8,365 bases of DNA from an uncultured Pseudomonadota bacterium (GCA_937983055.1 CALJLA010000225.1:1-8365); one strand, 5' to 3'; positions 1 to 6,719 are shown, counted from the stretch's first letter. Numbers and translations are program-made. Notes: generated by a model not told the origin, from the sequence alone.

Positions 1-132
1 TACCGCTGCCCGCGCTGCGCGGCAGTGCCCGCCGGCGTGCTCACCGAACTGCGCTGCGGTGGCCTCGGCCCTGCCCGCCGCGACTTCGCCTGCCCGACGA
101 CATGTCCGCGGTGCGGCGCCCGCCTGCGGTAG
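1..132 (+). CDS. C-terminal end of an unidentified Cys-rich (possible zinc-ribbon) protein, partial
   Basis: Reading frame 1 is open from the first base to a TAG at 130-132 and encodes a 43-residue tail. The tail contains a CPRC pair near its start, an isolated Cys at residue 19, a Cys at 31, and a CPRCG motif at 35-39 just before the end. Paired CxxC motifs of this kind usually bind a structural zinc. The gene begins outside the window, so the main domain cannot be seen and I do not recognise the family. The downstream ThDP enzyme starts 83 bases later on the same strand, so co-transcription is possible. The stretch is short and GC-rich, so an open frame by chance remains possible. Confidence 0.45.
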   Translation, partial: YRCPRCAAVPAGVLTELRCGGLGPARRDFACPTTCPRCGARLR

Positions 133-158
133 CCACGCCACCGCTTCGGGACTAAGAT
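130..158 (+). promoter_or_regulatory. Weak candidate sigma70-type promoter before the decarboxylase
   Basis: TAGCCA at 130-135 matches four of six bases of the -35 consensus. It is separated by 17 bases from TAAGAT at 153-158, which matches four of six bases of the -10 consensus. The site lies in the 83-base gap between the upstream partial gene and the decarboxylase start at 216. In such GC-rich DNA a match of this quality can occur by chance. Confidence 0.2.
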
Positions 159-215
159 CGGCCATCCTCAACCGACTGAAGCGCGCCGCGCACGGCGCCG
201 GAAGACTTTGCATCC

Positions 216-1898
216 ATGGACCGAGCCCCGGTACTTCCCAGCCTGAGCGGCCGCGCCGCCTTCCTGCAGCTGCTCGCCTCCGAAGGCGTCGACACGCTGT
301 TCGGCAATCCCGGCACCACCGAGCTGGCGATCATGGAAGCACTCGGCGCGCAGACCGATATCCGTTACGTGCTCGGCCTGCAGGAATCGGTGGTGGTGGC
401 GATGGCGGACGGCTACGCGCGCGCTTCCGGACGGCTGGCCGCGGCCAACGTGCATGTCGCGCCCGGACTCGGCAATGCCGTCGGCGCGCTGTACAACGCC
501 CGCTTCTACGGCTCGCCGCTGCTGGTGACCGCCGGCCAGCAGGAGCTGGGGCACGGCCTGATGGAGCCGATGCTGTACGACCCGCTGGTGCCGATCGCGC
601 AGCCGATGGTGAAGTGGGCGGTGGAAGTGACCCGGGTGCAGGATCTGCCGCGCATCGTGCGCCGCGCCGCCAAGGTTGCGCTGGCGCCGCCGACCGGGCC
701 GGTGTTCATCAGCCTGCCGGGCGACATTCTCGATGCCGAGGCGCCGCTCGATCTCGGGCAGCCGACCCGGGTGGACCTGCGCACCCGGCCCTCGGACGAG
801 GCGCTGGCGCAGCTCGCCGCGCGCCTGCTCGCCGCGCGCAACCCGGTGCTGATCGCCGGGCACGAACTCGCCACGCGCAACGCGCACGCCGAGGCGATGC
901 GGCTGGCCGAGCTGCTCGGCGCACCGGTGTGGCAGCAGACCGTGCCGTACGCGGCGCACTACCCGTCGGAGCATCGCTGCTTCATGGGTTCGCTCACGCG
1001 CAACCAGGCGCAGGTGCGCGCCACGCTGCAGCCGCACGACCTGCTGGTGTGCCTGGGGGCGGATGTGCTGCGCATGTCGGTGATGAGCCCGGTCGACGCC
1101 CTGCCCGAGGGCATGCCGATCGTGCAGATCAGCGAGCGCGACTGGGAACTGGGCAAGAACTATCCGACCGAGATCGCGATCAGCGCGCACGTCGGCGAAA
1201 CGCTGGCGGCGCTGAACGCGCTGCTCGAGCGCACGCTGACCGCGCAGCAGCGCAGCGGCGCGGCGCAGCGCCTCACAGCCCTGGAGGCCGGCAACTGGAG
1301 CGCGAAGCGCGCGCGCCACTGCGCCGACGCGCAGGCGCTGGCCGGCACGACGCCGATCGACCCGACTTTTCTGATGATGCAGATCTCGGAGTCGCTGCCG
1401 CCGGATGCGGTGGTGGTGGAGGAAGGGCTGTGGTCGACGTTTCCGCTGCTCAACTTTCTGCAGCTGCGCGATCACCAGTCCTTCTTCGGGCTGGCTTCGG
1501 GGGGCATCGGCTTCGCGCTGGCCGGCGCGGTCGGCATCAGCCTGGCGCTGCCCTCGCGACCGGTGGTGGCGGTGGTGGGCGACGGCAGCGCGATGTACTC
1601 GATCCAGGCGCTATGGACGGCGGCGCATCTCGGGCTGCCGATCACCTATGTGATACCGAACAACCGCGGCTACCGGATACTCAAGGAGCGGCTGAAATCG
1701 TTCCGCAAGACCGAGCGTTTCATCGGCATGGACCTGCGCCGGCCGGAGATCGATTTCGTCGCGCTGGCGCAGTCGCTCGGCCTGCCGGCGCAGCGCATCA
1801 CCGACCCGGCCGACATTGCGCCGGCGCTGCGCGGCATCGGCGGGCGCCAGGGGCCGGCGCTGTTCGACATCCAGGTCGCCGACGGATTCTCCACATGA
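216..1898 (+). CDS. ThDP-dependent 2-oxo acid decarboxylase, benzoylformate decarboxylase-like
   Basis: The 560-residue product has the three-domain layout of ThDP-dependent decarboxylases and most resembles benzoylformate decarboxylase (MdlC). The N-terminal PYR domain carries NPGTTE (31-36) and the cofactor-activating glutamate E57 in LQE. The C-terminal PP domain carries the ThDP/Mg motif GDG at 455-457 and the closing NN at 482-483. Two histidines matching the catalytic His70 and His281 of Pseudomonas putida benzoylformate decarboxylase are present (H80 and H253). Its Ser26 is replaced by Thr34. These features favour a non-oxidative decarboxylase or carboligase of an aryl- or alkyl-2-oxo acid over acetolactate synthase. 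The substrate is not determined; oxalyl-CoA or sulfopyruvate-type chemistry cannot be excluded. GGAAGA at 200-205 is a reasonable ribosome binding site for the ATG at 216. The stop overlaps the methyltransferase start (ATGA), implying translational coupling. No signal peptide is seen, so it is cytoplasmic. Confidence 0.88.
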   Translation: MDRAPVLPSLSGRAAFLQLLASEGVDTLFGNPGTTELAIMEALGAQTDIRYVLGLQESVVVAMADGYARASGRLAAANVHVAPGLGNAVGALYNARFYGSPLLVTAGQQELGHGLMEPMLYDPLVPIAQPMVKWAVEVTRVQDLPRIVRRAAKVALAPPTGPVFISLPGDILDAEAPLDLGQPTRVDLRTRPSDEALAQLAARLLAARNPVLIAGHELATRNAHAEAMRLAELLGAPVWQQTVPYAAHYPSEHRCFMGSLTRNQAQVRATLQPHDLLVCLGADVLRMSVMSPVDALPEGMPIVQISERDWELGKNYPTEIAISAHVGETLAALNALLERTLTAQQRSGAAQRLTALEAGNWSAKRARHCADAQALAGTTPIDPTFLMMQISESLPPDAVVVEEGLWSTFPLLNFLQLRDHQSFFGLASGGIGFALAGAVGISLALPSRPVVAVVGDGSAMYSIQALWTAAHLGLPITYVIPNNRGYRILKERLKSFRKTERFIGMDLRRPEIDFVALAQSLGLPAQRITDPADIAPALRGIGGRQGPALFDIQVADGFST

Positions 1899-2791
1899 GC
1901 AATCCCGGAGCATCGCGCCGCTTCGAGGCGCTGGCGAACGTCGTATCGTTCTACGACGCGCATCCGATCAACAAGGAGCAGATCCTGCACGCGCTGGAAA
2001 GCCGCGGCGTGTCGCTCGACACGCTGACCGAGGATATTCTCAAGGACTACGATCAGGACCACTACGGCGGCGTCGAGGCGAACGACGTGCTCGCCGGGCT
2101 GGCCGGGATCAGCCGCACCGACCACGTGCTCGACGTGTGCAGCGGCATGGGCGGGCCGTCGCGCTATCTCGCCTACCGCATCGGCTGCCGCGTGACCGGG
2201 CTGGACCTGACCGAAAGCCGCGTCACCGCCGCCATTCGCCTGACCCAGCTCACCAAGCTGTCGCACCTGGTGGACTTTCGCCTGGGCAATGCGCTGGAGA
2301 TGCCGTTCGAGGATGCGCATTTCGACGTGGTAATCGGGCAGGAAGCCTGGGCCCATGTGCCGGACAAGGCGAAACTAATCGCCGAGTGCGTGCGGGTGCT
2401 CAAGCCCGGCGGACGCATTGCATTTACCGACATCCTGCGCACCCCGAAGCTGGCGCAGGAAGACATGGCGCGGCTGCGCCGCGAGATGACCTTTCCGGAG
2501 CTGGAGACGCTGGACGGTTACGCGCGCCTGCTGCAGGCGAACGGCTGCGAGCTGCAGCAGCGCGAGGATCTCGGCGAACTGTGGGCGCGCGTGCTGCGCG
2601 AGCGACTCGAGATGTACCGCAGCCTCAAGGCCGAAACCGAAAGCGCGTTCGGCCCGGAGCACTTCCGCAAATGGGACTCCGCCTATGCATTCTTTGTCGG
2701 GCTTTACGGTGCGGGCAGCCTGACCGGCGGTCGCTTTCTCGCCAGGAAGCAGGCCACAACCGCGGCGCAGCCGCGTGCAGCTCGACGCTGA
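1895..2791 (+). CDS. Class I SAM-dependent methyltransferase
   Basis: The 298-residue product has a Rossmann-fold methyltransferase core. Motif I is VLDVCSGMGG (78-87), followed by the acidic D104 at the end of strand 2 (GLDLT), which would contact the SAM ribose. An FDVVIGQEAWAHV-type motif lies near 142-154 and VLKPGG at 168-173. This pattern resembles glycine/sarcosine and phosphoethanolamine N-methyltransferases and other small-molecule methyltransferases. The N-terminal region before motif I contains SFYDAHPIN (18-26) and DQDHYGGVEA (53-62), probably part of the acceptor pocket. The start is the ATG in the ATGA overlap with the decarboxylase stop. The same frame is open much further upstream to about 59, but that part is an Arg/Ala-rich shadow of the decarboxylase gene. 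The last dozen residues are an Ala/Arg-rich tail. The overlap suggests this enzyme and the decarboxylase act in one pathway; the acceptor is unknown. Confidence 0.85.
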   Translation: MSNPGASRRFEALANVVSFYDAHPINKEQILHALESRGVSLDTLTEDILKDYDQDHYGGVEANDVLAGLAGISRTDHVLDVCSGMGGPSRYLAYRIGCRVTGLDLTESRVTAAIRLTQLTKLSHLVDFRLGNALEMPFEDAHFDVVIGQEAWAHVPDKAKLIAECVRVLKPGGRIAFTDILRTPKLAQEDMARLRREMTFPELETLDGYARLLQANGCELQQREDLGELWARVLRERLEMYRSLKAETESAFGPEHFRKWDSAYAFFVGLYGAGSLTGGRFLARKQATTAAQPRAARR

Positions 2792-2825
2792 TCAGGGCGG
2801 CCGCCGCGCGGGCCGCGCACTCTGC

Positions 2826-2832
2826 AGGGAGA
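2826..2832 (+). promoter_or_regulatory. Strong Shine-Dalgarno before the short ORF at 2840
   Basis: AGGGAGA lies about eight bases before the ATG at 2840. It is one of the two best ribosome binding sites in the plus-strand cluster, the other preceding the TTG at 4643. It supports translation of the short ORF although that ORF resembles only a fragment of a larger protein. Confidence 0.5.
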
Positions 2833-2839
2833 ACGCACG

Positions 2840-3064
2840 ATGGGCGCAGAACCGAAGTTACTCGATGGGGAAATGCAGGAACTCGCACCCGCCGATCAGA
2901 CGGCGTTCCGCTCGCCGGTGCCGACGCAGATCGTCTCCGGGGACGGATACAATCGCCTGCCGCAGACCGGACAGCAGGCCAGGCCCGCACTGTTGAAGCA
3001 GCATTCCCGGCATGTGTGGATCGGGCGCAACGATGACGCGCATGGATACCTTGCGCGGCGCTGA
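2840..3064 (+). CDS. Short ORF resembling an amidohydrolase N-terminal leader; possible gene remnant
   Basis: The ORF encodes 74 residues behind a good Shine-Dalgarno. Residues 23-46 contain FRSPVPTQIVS, then YNRLPQTGQQ. From memory this is the type of short segment found before the Tat-like signal of some TIM-barrel amidohydrolase (metal-dependent hydrolase) proteins. After residue 46 the similarity stops, the composition changes and a TGA follows, with no hydrolase domain. It may be a decayed gene that kept only its 5' end, or a stand-alone small protein. Its end overlaps the start of the Rap1a-like gene by about 32 bases, so its translation could couple to that gene. Family assignment is from recall and unverified. 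Whether this counts as a gene or a pseudogene is open. Confidence 0.4.
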   Translation: MGAEPKLLDGEMQELAPADQTAFRSPVPTQIVSGDGYNRLPQTGQQARPALLKQHSRHVWIGRNDDAHGYLARR

Positions 3065-3518
3065 ACGTCGGCGGTTACGCCGGATGCTGCGCCTTGCCGC
3101 AGCGGGCGTCGCCGGCTGGCTGACGGTATCGCCGGCCGGCGCGGTGGAAACCGCCGAGCAGCGCTTTCACGGCGGCTTTACCGGCGAGGATATTCTCGTC
3201 GCCTGCCGTGCGATGACGGCGGACGATCCGGTACGCGACTTCGAAAAAGGCGTATGCCGCGGCTTCATCGACGGTTTCTTTGCGGGGCATTACGCCGCCG
3301 AGCTCTGGCACGGCTTTCATCACCGCGACGAGAGCCTCGACCGCATCTTCGGCCGGCTGTGCGTGCCGAAGAACGTAAATCGCAATGCCATCGCGGTGGT
3401 GCTGGTCAAACACCTGGAAAAGAATCCGGAGCAGATCAAGTGGAACGCCGGCCTGCTGCTGGAAACCGCCGTGAGGGAGGCTTTCCCCTGCCCCGGCCCG
3501 CCGGAAACGCGGCGATGA
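3033..3518 (+). CDS. Secreted Rap1a/Tai-family domain protein
   Basis: The 161-residue product starts with an Arg-rich n-region, a hydrophobic stretch (about 19-33) and SPAGA before VET, a likely signal peptide cut near residue 37. The mature part is about 120 residues and resembles the Rap1a/Tai immunity-protein family: an N-terminal Cys, GVCRGFIDGF (73-82), LCVPKNV (109-115), then a C-terminal helix ending LLLETAVREAFPCP. Four cysteines (58, 75, 110, 153) fit two disulfides in the periplasm. Rap1a of Serratia protects against a type VI effector, but most family members stand alone and have no known role. No effector or type VI gene lies nearby, so an immunity role is not supported here. Starts at 3012 and 3042 are alternatives; 3033 was chosen because it gives an ordinary signal-peptide length. 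The start overlaps the short ORF before it. Confidence 0.72.
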   Translation: MTRMDTLRGAERRRLRRMLRLAAAGVAGWLTVSPAGAVETAEQRFHGGFTGEDILVACRAMTADDPVRDFEKGVCRGFIDGFFAGHYAAELWHGFHHRDESLDRIFGRLCVPKNVNRNAIAVVLVKHLEKNPEQIKWNAGLLLETAVREAFPCPGPPETRR

Positions 3519-3561
3519 GGCCTTTGCGGCGGCGCCCACCGACCCGCCGCCCGCCCGACGG

Positions 3562-4584
3562 ATGCACTGGATGCCCGAGATGACGGGGATCTCGGCAAGC
3601 GTCATCGAGTGCATCGGCAGCACGCCGCTCATCCGCCTGCGGCGCGCCTCCGAGGCGACCGGCTGCGAAATTCTCGGCAAGGCCGAGTTCATGAACCCCG
3701 GCGGGTCGGTGAAAGACCGCGCCGCGCTCGGCATCATCCGTGCCGCGGAAGCGAGCGGCGCGCTGCGCGCCGGCGGCATCGTGGTCGAGGGCACCGCCGG
3801 CAACACCGGTATCGGCCTGGCGCTGGTGGGCAATGCGCTCGGCTACCGCACCGTGATCGTGATGCCGGACAACCAGAGCCAGGAAAAAGTCGACGCGCTG
3901 CGCGCCTATGGCGCCGAGATCCGCTTCGTCAAGCCGGTGCCCTACCGCGACGACAACCATTTCATCAAGGTATCGGGCCGGCTCGCGCAGGAGTTGAGTG
4001 CCAGCCATGCGGCAGGCGCGGTCTGGGCGAACCAGTTCGACAACCTCGCCAATCGCGATTTTCATTTCGCGACCACCGGACCGGAGATCTGGCGGCAGAC
4101 CGGCGGGCGCATCGACGGGTTCGTGTGCGCGGTGGGCAGCGGCGGCTCGCTCGGCGGCATCGGCGCGTATCTGAAGCAGCAGAATCCGGCGGTGACGATC
4201 GCGCTGTCCGACCCCGGCGGCTCTGGCCTGTACAACTTTTTCGCGCACGGCGAGCTCAAGGTCGAGGGCAGCTCGATCACCGAGGGCATCGGCAACAGCC
4301 GCATCACCCGCAACCTGGAGGGCGCGCCGGTGGACCGCGCCTGGCGAATCGACGACGGCGAGGCGCTGCCGATCATCTACGACCTGATCGTGTACGAAGG
4401 GCTGGTGCTGGGCGGATCGAGCGGCATCAACATCGCCGGCGCGATGCGGCTCGCGCGCGAGCTGGGGCCCGGCCATGTCGTCGTTACCCTGTTGTGCGAC
4501 TCGGGGCTGCGTTATCGTGCACGGCTGTTCAACCGGGACTTTTTGCTGTCGAAGGGGCTGCAGCCCCCGGACTGGATCGCCTGA
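3562..4584 (+). CDS. PLP-dependent cysteine synthase-like enzyme (beta-substituting, fold type II)
   Basis: The 340-residue product has the hallmarks of the O-acetylserine sulfhydrylase / cystathionine beta-synthase family. The Schiff-base lysine K51 is in NPGGSVKDR, the substrate-binding asparagine loop is at AGNTGIG (79-85), the Gly-rich phosphate-binding loop is GSGGS (192-196), and the PLP N1-contacting Ser314 is in CDSG. The sequence style (EGTAGNTGIGLALV, ANQFDNLANR, GSSITEGIG) matches the cysteine synthase A branch common in Alphaproteobacteria rather than Escherichia coli CysK. It would replace the leaving group of O-acetylserine or a similar substrate with sulfide or another nucleophile. 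It has no C-terminal CBS regulatory domain. In-frame ATGs at 3571 and 3580 are alternatives, because no strong ribosome binding site marks any of them. It follows the secreted protein by 43 bases. Its place next to a decarboxylase and a methyltransferase suggests a specialised role, but ordinary cysteine synthesis is possible. Confidence 0.88.
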   Translation: MHWMPEMTGISASVIECIGSTPLIRLRRASEATGCEILGKAEFMNPGGSVKDRAALGIIRAAEASGALRAGGIVVEGTAGNTGIGLALVGNALGYRTVIVMPDNQSQEKVDALRAYGAEIRFVKPVPYRDDNHFIKVSGRLAQELSASHAAGAVWANQFDNLANRDFHFATTGPEIWRQTGGRIDGFVCAVGSGGSLGGIGAYLKQQNPAVTIALSDPGGSGLYNFFAHGELKVEGSSITEGIGNSRITRNLEGAPVDRAWRIDDGEALPIIYDLIVYEGLVLGGSSGINIAGAMRLARELGPGHVVVTLLCDSGLRYRARLFNRDFLLSKGLQPPDWIA

Positions 4585-4630
4585 GCCGGCGCGTTCGCCG
4601 ACGGCGGCCGTACTCACCGCACCCGACCTG

Positions 4631-4637
4631 AGGGAGA
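4631..4637 (+). promoter_or_regulatory. Shine-Dalgarno that fixes a TTG start
   Basis: AGGGAGA lies five to six bases before TTG at 4643. That TTG directly precedes a classical signal peptide. No in-frame ATG is present at this place, so the strong site decides the start of the DUF2059-like gene. Confidence 0.65.
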
Positions 4638-4642
4638 TTCGT

Positions 4643-5074
4643 TTGATCCGCATACTCTTCGCGACCGTAATGCTGTGCGCGAGCCTCGCCGCGCTGGCCG
4701 GCGACGTCGAGCCGCCCGATCTGACGGCGCGCATCGCCGCCGCCGAGCGGCTGTTCGCGCTGCCCGCCTACCGGCTGCTCGCCACCCGCCAGATCCAGGA
4801 AGGCCTCAAGTTCCTGCCCGAGCCGCAGTACCGCAAGGCGCTCGAGGCGCTGGACAATCCGCGCGTCGTGCAGGCGCTGCGCGGCATGATCGTGCGCAGC
4901 ATGGCGCACACCTACAGCGCCGAGGAGATCAATTTTCTCGCGGCGTTTCTTGCCGCCCCGCAGGCGCGCGCATTCGTCGCCGGCCTGCCGGTGTTCGAAG
5001 CGCAGCTGACCCGCGAACTGATTGCCGCCAGCCTTACCGATCCGACCATCGGCGAAATACTGCTCGGGCGCTAG
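4643..5074 (+). CDS. Small secreted DUF2059-like protein
   Basis: With the TTG start the product is 143 residues. Residues 1-20 (Met-Ile-Arg, then a hydrophobic stretch ending AALAG) form a clear signal peptide, so the mature protein is periplasmic. The helical mature region contains a segment at about 82-122 with HTYSAEEINFLAAFLAAP, then ARAFVAGLP. This matches the core of DUF2059-type domains, in which a tyrosine, an acidic pair and a 'fltspxGqkf' pattern recur. The function of that family is unknown. An ATG in this frame further upstream (4475) would place the start inside the cysteine synthase-like gene and bury the signal peptide, so it was rejected. The gene is 58 bases downstream of the PLP enzyme and may belong to the same transcript. 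Its TAG stop shares the CTAG with the stop of the opposing lipoprotein gene. Confidence 0.72.
   Translation: MIRILFATVMLCASLAALAGDVEPPDLTARIAAAERLFALPAYRLLATRQIQEGLKFLPEPQYRKALEALDNPRVVQALRGMIVRSMAHTYSAEEINFLAAFLAAPQARAFVAGLPVFEAQLTRELIAASLTDPTIGEILLGR
5071..5074. other. Shared CTAG where two convergent stop codons overlap
   Basis: The palindrome CTAG holds TAG on the plus strand (5072-5074) and TAG on the minus strand (5073-5071). The DUF2059-like gene and the lipoprotein gene therefore end on the same four bases, with no intergenic space for a conventional terminator. Confidence 0.9.
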
Positions 5075-5724
5075 CGGCTGCCGCTCAGCAGATCCAGGCG
5101 CCGGCGGATGTGCGCGAGCGCCTCGGCATCGCCCGCGGATTCGGCCATTCGCGCCTGCACCGTCAGCAGCGCGAGCAGCGGGCGCCGGTAGCCCTGCGCC
5201 GAAGCGGCATCGATGGCGAGCTGCAGTCCGTCCGGCGACAGGCGGCCCTGCCTGAACAGCGCGCCCGCCGCCACCAGCCGCGACAATGGATCTTCCAGCG
5301 CCGCCAGCGCCGCGGTACGCGCGGCATCGTCGGCAGCCGCGAGCAGCGGCCGGTAGCGCGCCGGCACACGCCTGCTTTCCAGCTCGCGCCAGTCCCCGGC
5401 GACGAAGCGGCCGTAGGCGCGGTCGTCGGGCGTGGCATCGCCGGCGCGCGCCGTGTATCCGGCGCAGGCATCGAAATCGAGCGCGGCGGTGCCCAACGCG
5501 CAGCGATACAGCTCTGCGCGCGCCGCCGCGTCCAGCCGGCCTGCCGCGCCGATTTCGTACAGCGCTTCGTCGAACGCCCGCTGCGCGCGCGCATGCTCGC
5601 CCGCCAGGTAGTGCGTCCTGAACCGCTCCAGCGCGGCCAGCGAGTCGCTCTGCCAGGCGGGCGGCCGCGGGCCGGCGCAGGCGCCGAGCAGCATCAGCAG
5701 CAACGCCAGGGCGGGCCGGCTCAC
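5071..5724 (-). CDS. Outer-membrane-type lipoprotein, last gene of the MCE operon
   Basis: The GTG start overlaps the MCE gene stop (GTGA), giving 217 residues. The N-terminus is a lipoprotein signal: a short basic n-region, a Leu-rich stretch and the lipobox LGAC with the lipidated Cys16. Alanine at +2 points to the outer membrane rather than retention in the inner membrane. The rest is an Ala/Arg/Leu-rich, probably all-helical repeat region that looks TPR-like, with recurring alternations of Ala-Leu and Tyr-Arg, but no clear TPR unit can be assigned by eye. It does not look like the usual ABC-type transport auxiliary lipoprotein (MlaA- or PqiC-like). Its place directly after the MCE gene suggests it is an outer-membrane partner of the transporter. 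An ATG at 5760 in this frame exists but would put extra residues before the lipoprotein signal. Confidence 0.72.
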   Translation of the reverse strand: MSRPALALLLMLLGACAGPRPPAWQSDSLAALERFRTHYLAGEHARAQRAFDEALYEIGAAGRLDAAARAELYRCALGTAALDFDACAGYTARAGDATPDDRAYGRFVAGDWRELESRRVPARYRPLLAAADDAARTAALAALEDPLSRLVAAGALFRQGRLSPDGLQLAIDAASAQGYRRPLLALLTVQARMAESAGDAEALAHIRRRLDLLSGSR

Positions 5725-6719
5725 GGCAGCATGATCTCCGCTTTGCGCGCGAACGGCCACTTGCGGTCGATCTCGTCGACCAGACTGCCGACCTTGCGAA
5801 TGCTGTCCTCGACGTCGGCGCGCAACGCGGCAAGGTCGCGAGTGCCCGACTTCAGGTCACCGGTCATGGTCCTGGCATCCGTGGTGATCGTTTGCGCGTC
5901 GGCCAGAATCGCATCCGCCTGCCGCAGGCTGTCGCGCGCATCTGCGAGCAGGGCGCCGAGCTGGCCGATGGTGCGCTGCGCCTCTTCCAGCAAACCCTGC
6001 TCGCCGAACATGCGCTGATCTGCCCTGGCCAGCACGGATTCGGCCTGCCCGGCGGCACGATTGAGCGATGCAACCAGCGTGGCGACGCCTTCGACCGAAT
6101 CGAGCACGCGCCGCGCGCGCGCGTCGCTGCCGGTCAGGCCGCCGAGCACGCCGTACTCGCCGGTCATGCGCGCAGTCACGGTTTTCAGGTTTTCGACGCT
6201 CTGGTTGAGCGCCGAGTCCGCGCCGGTGAGCCGCTCGATGTTGTCGAGAATGCCGTTGGCACGCGCGATGACTTGGGGTACGTCGTGCCCCGCGTCGCGC
6301 GTCTTGAGCTGAGGCCGCTGGCCCTCGGTCAGCGGCGGATCGGCGAGGTTCGCGCTGGCCACCCGGATCTTGGCCTCGCCGAAGATGGGCTTCTCCAGCG
6401 TGAATTCGCTGGAACGGCGCAGCCAGCGCATATCGCTTGCGCGAATGCGCAGATCCACCCGCACCCGGCCTTCCTCGGTGAGCGCCATGTCGGCCACCTG
6501 GCCGATCGGAAAACCCGAGAAGGTCACCAGCATGCCGACGCTCACGCCCTCGGCATCCTCGGCGATCAGCGTCACCCGCTGCGAACCCTCGAACACACCG
6601 CGCGCATACAGCGCGTACACGATCAGGCCGACCACGACCACCGGAATCAGCGCGAGCAGCATCCCCACTTTCAGGCCGAGCAGCCTTATGCGCGCGGTCG
6701 ATACAGCGGGCTGTTCCAT
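5721..6719 (-). CDS. MCE-domain (MlaD-type) substrate-binding protein of an ABC lipid transporter
   Basis: The 332-residue product has a short cytoplasmic N-terminus, one membrane helix (about 17-39) and an MCE domain at about 46-125. That domain has the typical pattern of EGVSVGMLVTFSGFPIGQV (57-75), followed by strands ending near FGEAKIRV. The long C-terminal part (about 150-332) is polar and heptad-rich, probably a helical needle or coiled coil as in MCE proteins that extend into the periplasm. Such proteins form hexameric rings that carry phospholipids or other hydrophobic compounds between inner and outer membrane in partnership with an MlaE permease. The chosen ATG at 6719 overlaps the 3' end of the preceding ATPase-like gene by 34 bases; another ATG at 6740 would overlap by 55. 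It contains a single MCE domain, unlike PqiB or YebT (LetB). Confidence 0.88.
   Translation of the reverse strand: MEQPAVSTARIRLLGLKVGMLLALIPVVVVGLIVYALYARGVFEGSQRVTLIAEDAEGVSVGMLVTFSGFPIGQVADMALTEEGRVRVDLRIRASDMRWLRRSSEFTLEKPIFGEAKIRVASANLADPPLTEGQRPQLKTRDAGHDVPQVIARANGILDNIERLTGADSALNQSVENLKTVTARMTGEYGVLGGLTGSDARARRVLDSVEGVATLVASLNRAAGQAESVLARADQRMFGEQGLLEEAQRTIGQLGALLADARDSLRQADAILADAQTITTDARTMTGDLKSGTRDLAALRADVEDSIRKVGSLVDEIDRKWPFARKAEIMLP

Noticed and set aside
168..1475. A 435-residue minus-strand ORF
   Set aside because: It lies opposite the clear ThDP enzyme, is His/Arg/Gln-rich without domain motifs, and is a typical antisense shadow in GC-rich DNA.
59..1894. A long N-terminal extension of the methyltransferase frame, open from 59
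   Set aside because: The translation is Arg/Ala/Gly-rich shadow of the decarboxylase gene. The conserved methyltransferase starts at the ATG in the ATGA overlap.
4585..4610. An inverted repeat after the cysteine synthase-like gene as a terminator
   Set aside because: The GCCGGCG / CGCCGACGGC pairing needs a bulge and there is no T-run; the next gene follows closely on the same strand.
3436..4734. A 432-residue minus-strand ORF opposite the cysteine synthase-like gene
   Set aside because: Composition is shadow-like and the plus strand encodes a complete PLP enzyme with all its motifs.
5072..5090. An AGCG/CGCT hairpin just after the convergent stops as a bidirectional terminator
   Set aside because: The stem is only four base pairs with no T-run; such stems are frequent in GC-rich DNA.
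4529..5833. A 434-residue minus-strand ORF, and a 447-residue plus-strand ORF at 4675-6018
   Set aside because: Both cross the junction of three well-supported genes in wrong frames and show Arg/Ala-rich shadow sequence.
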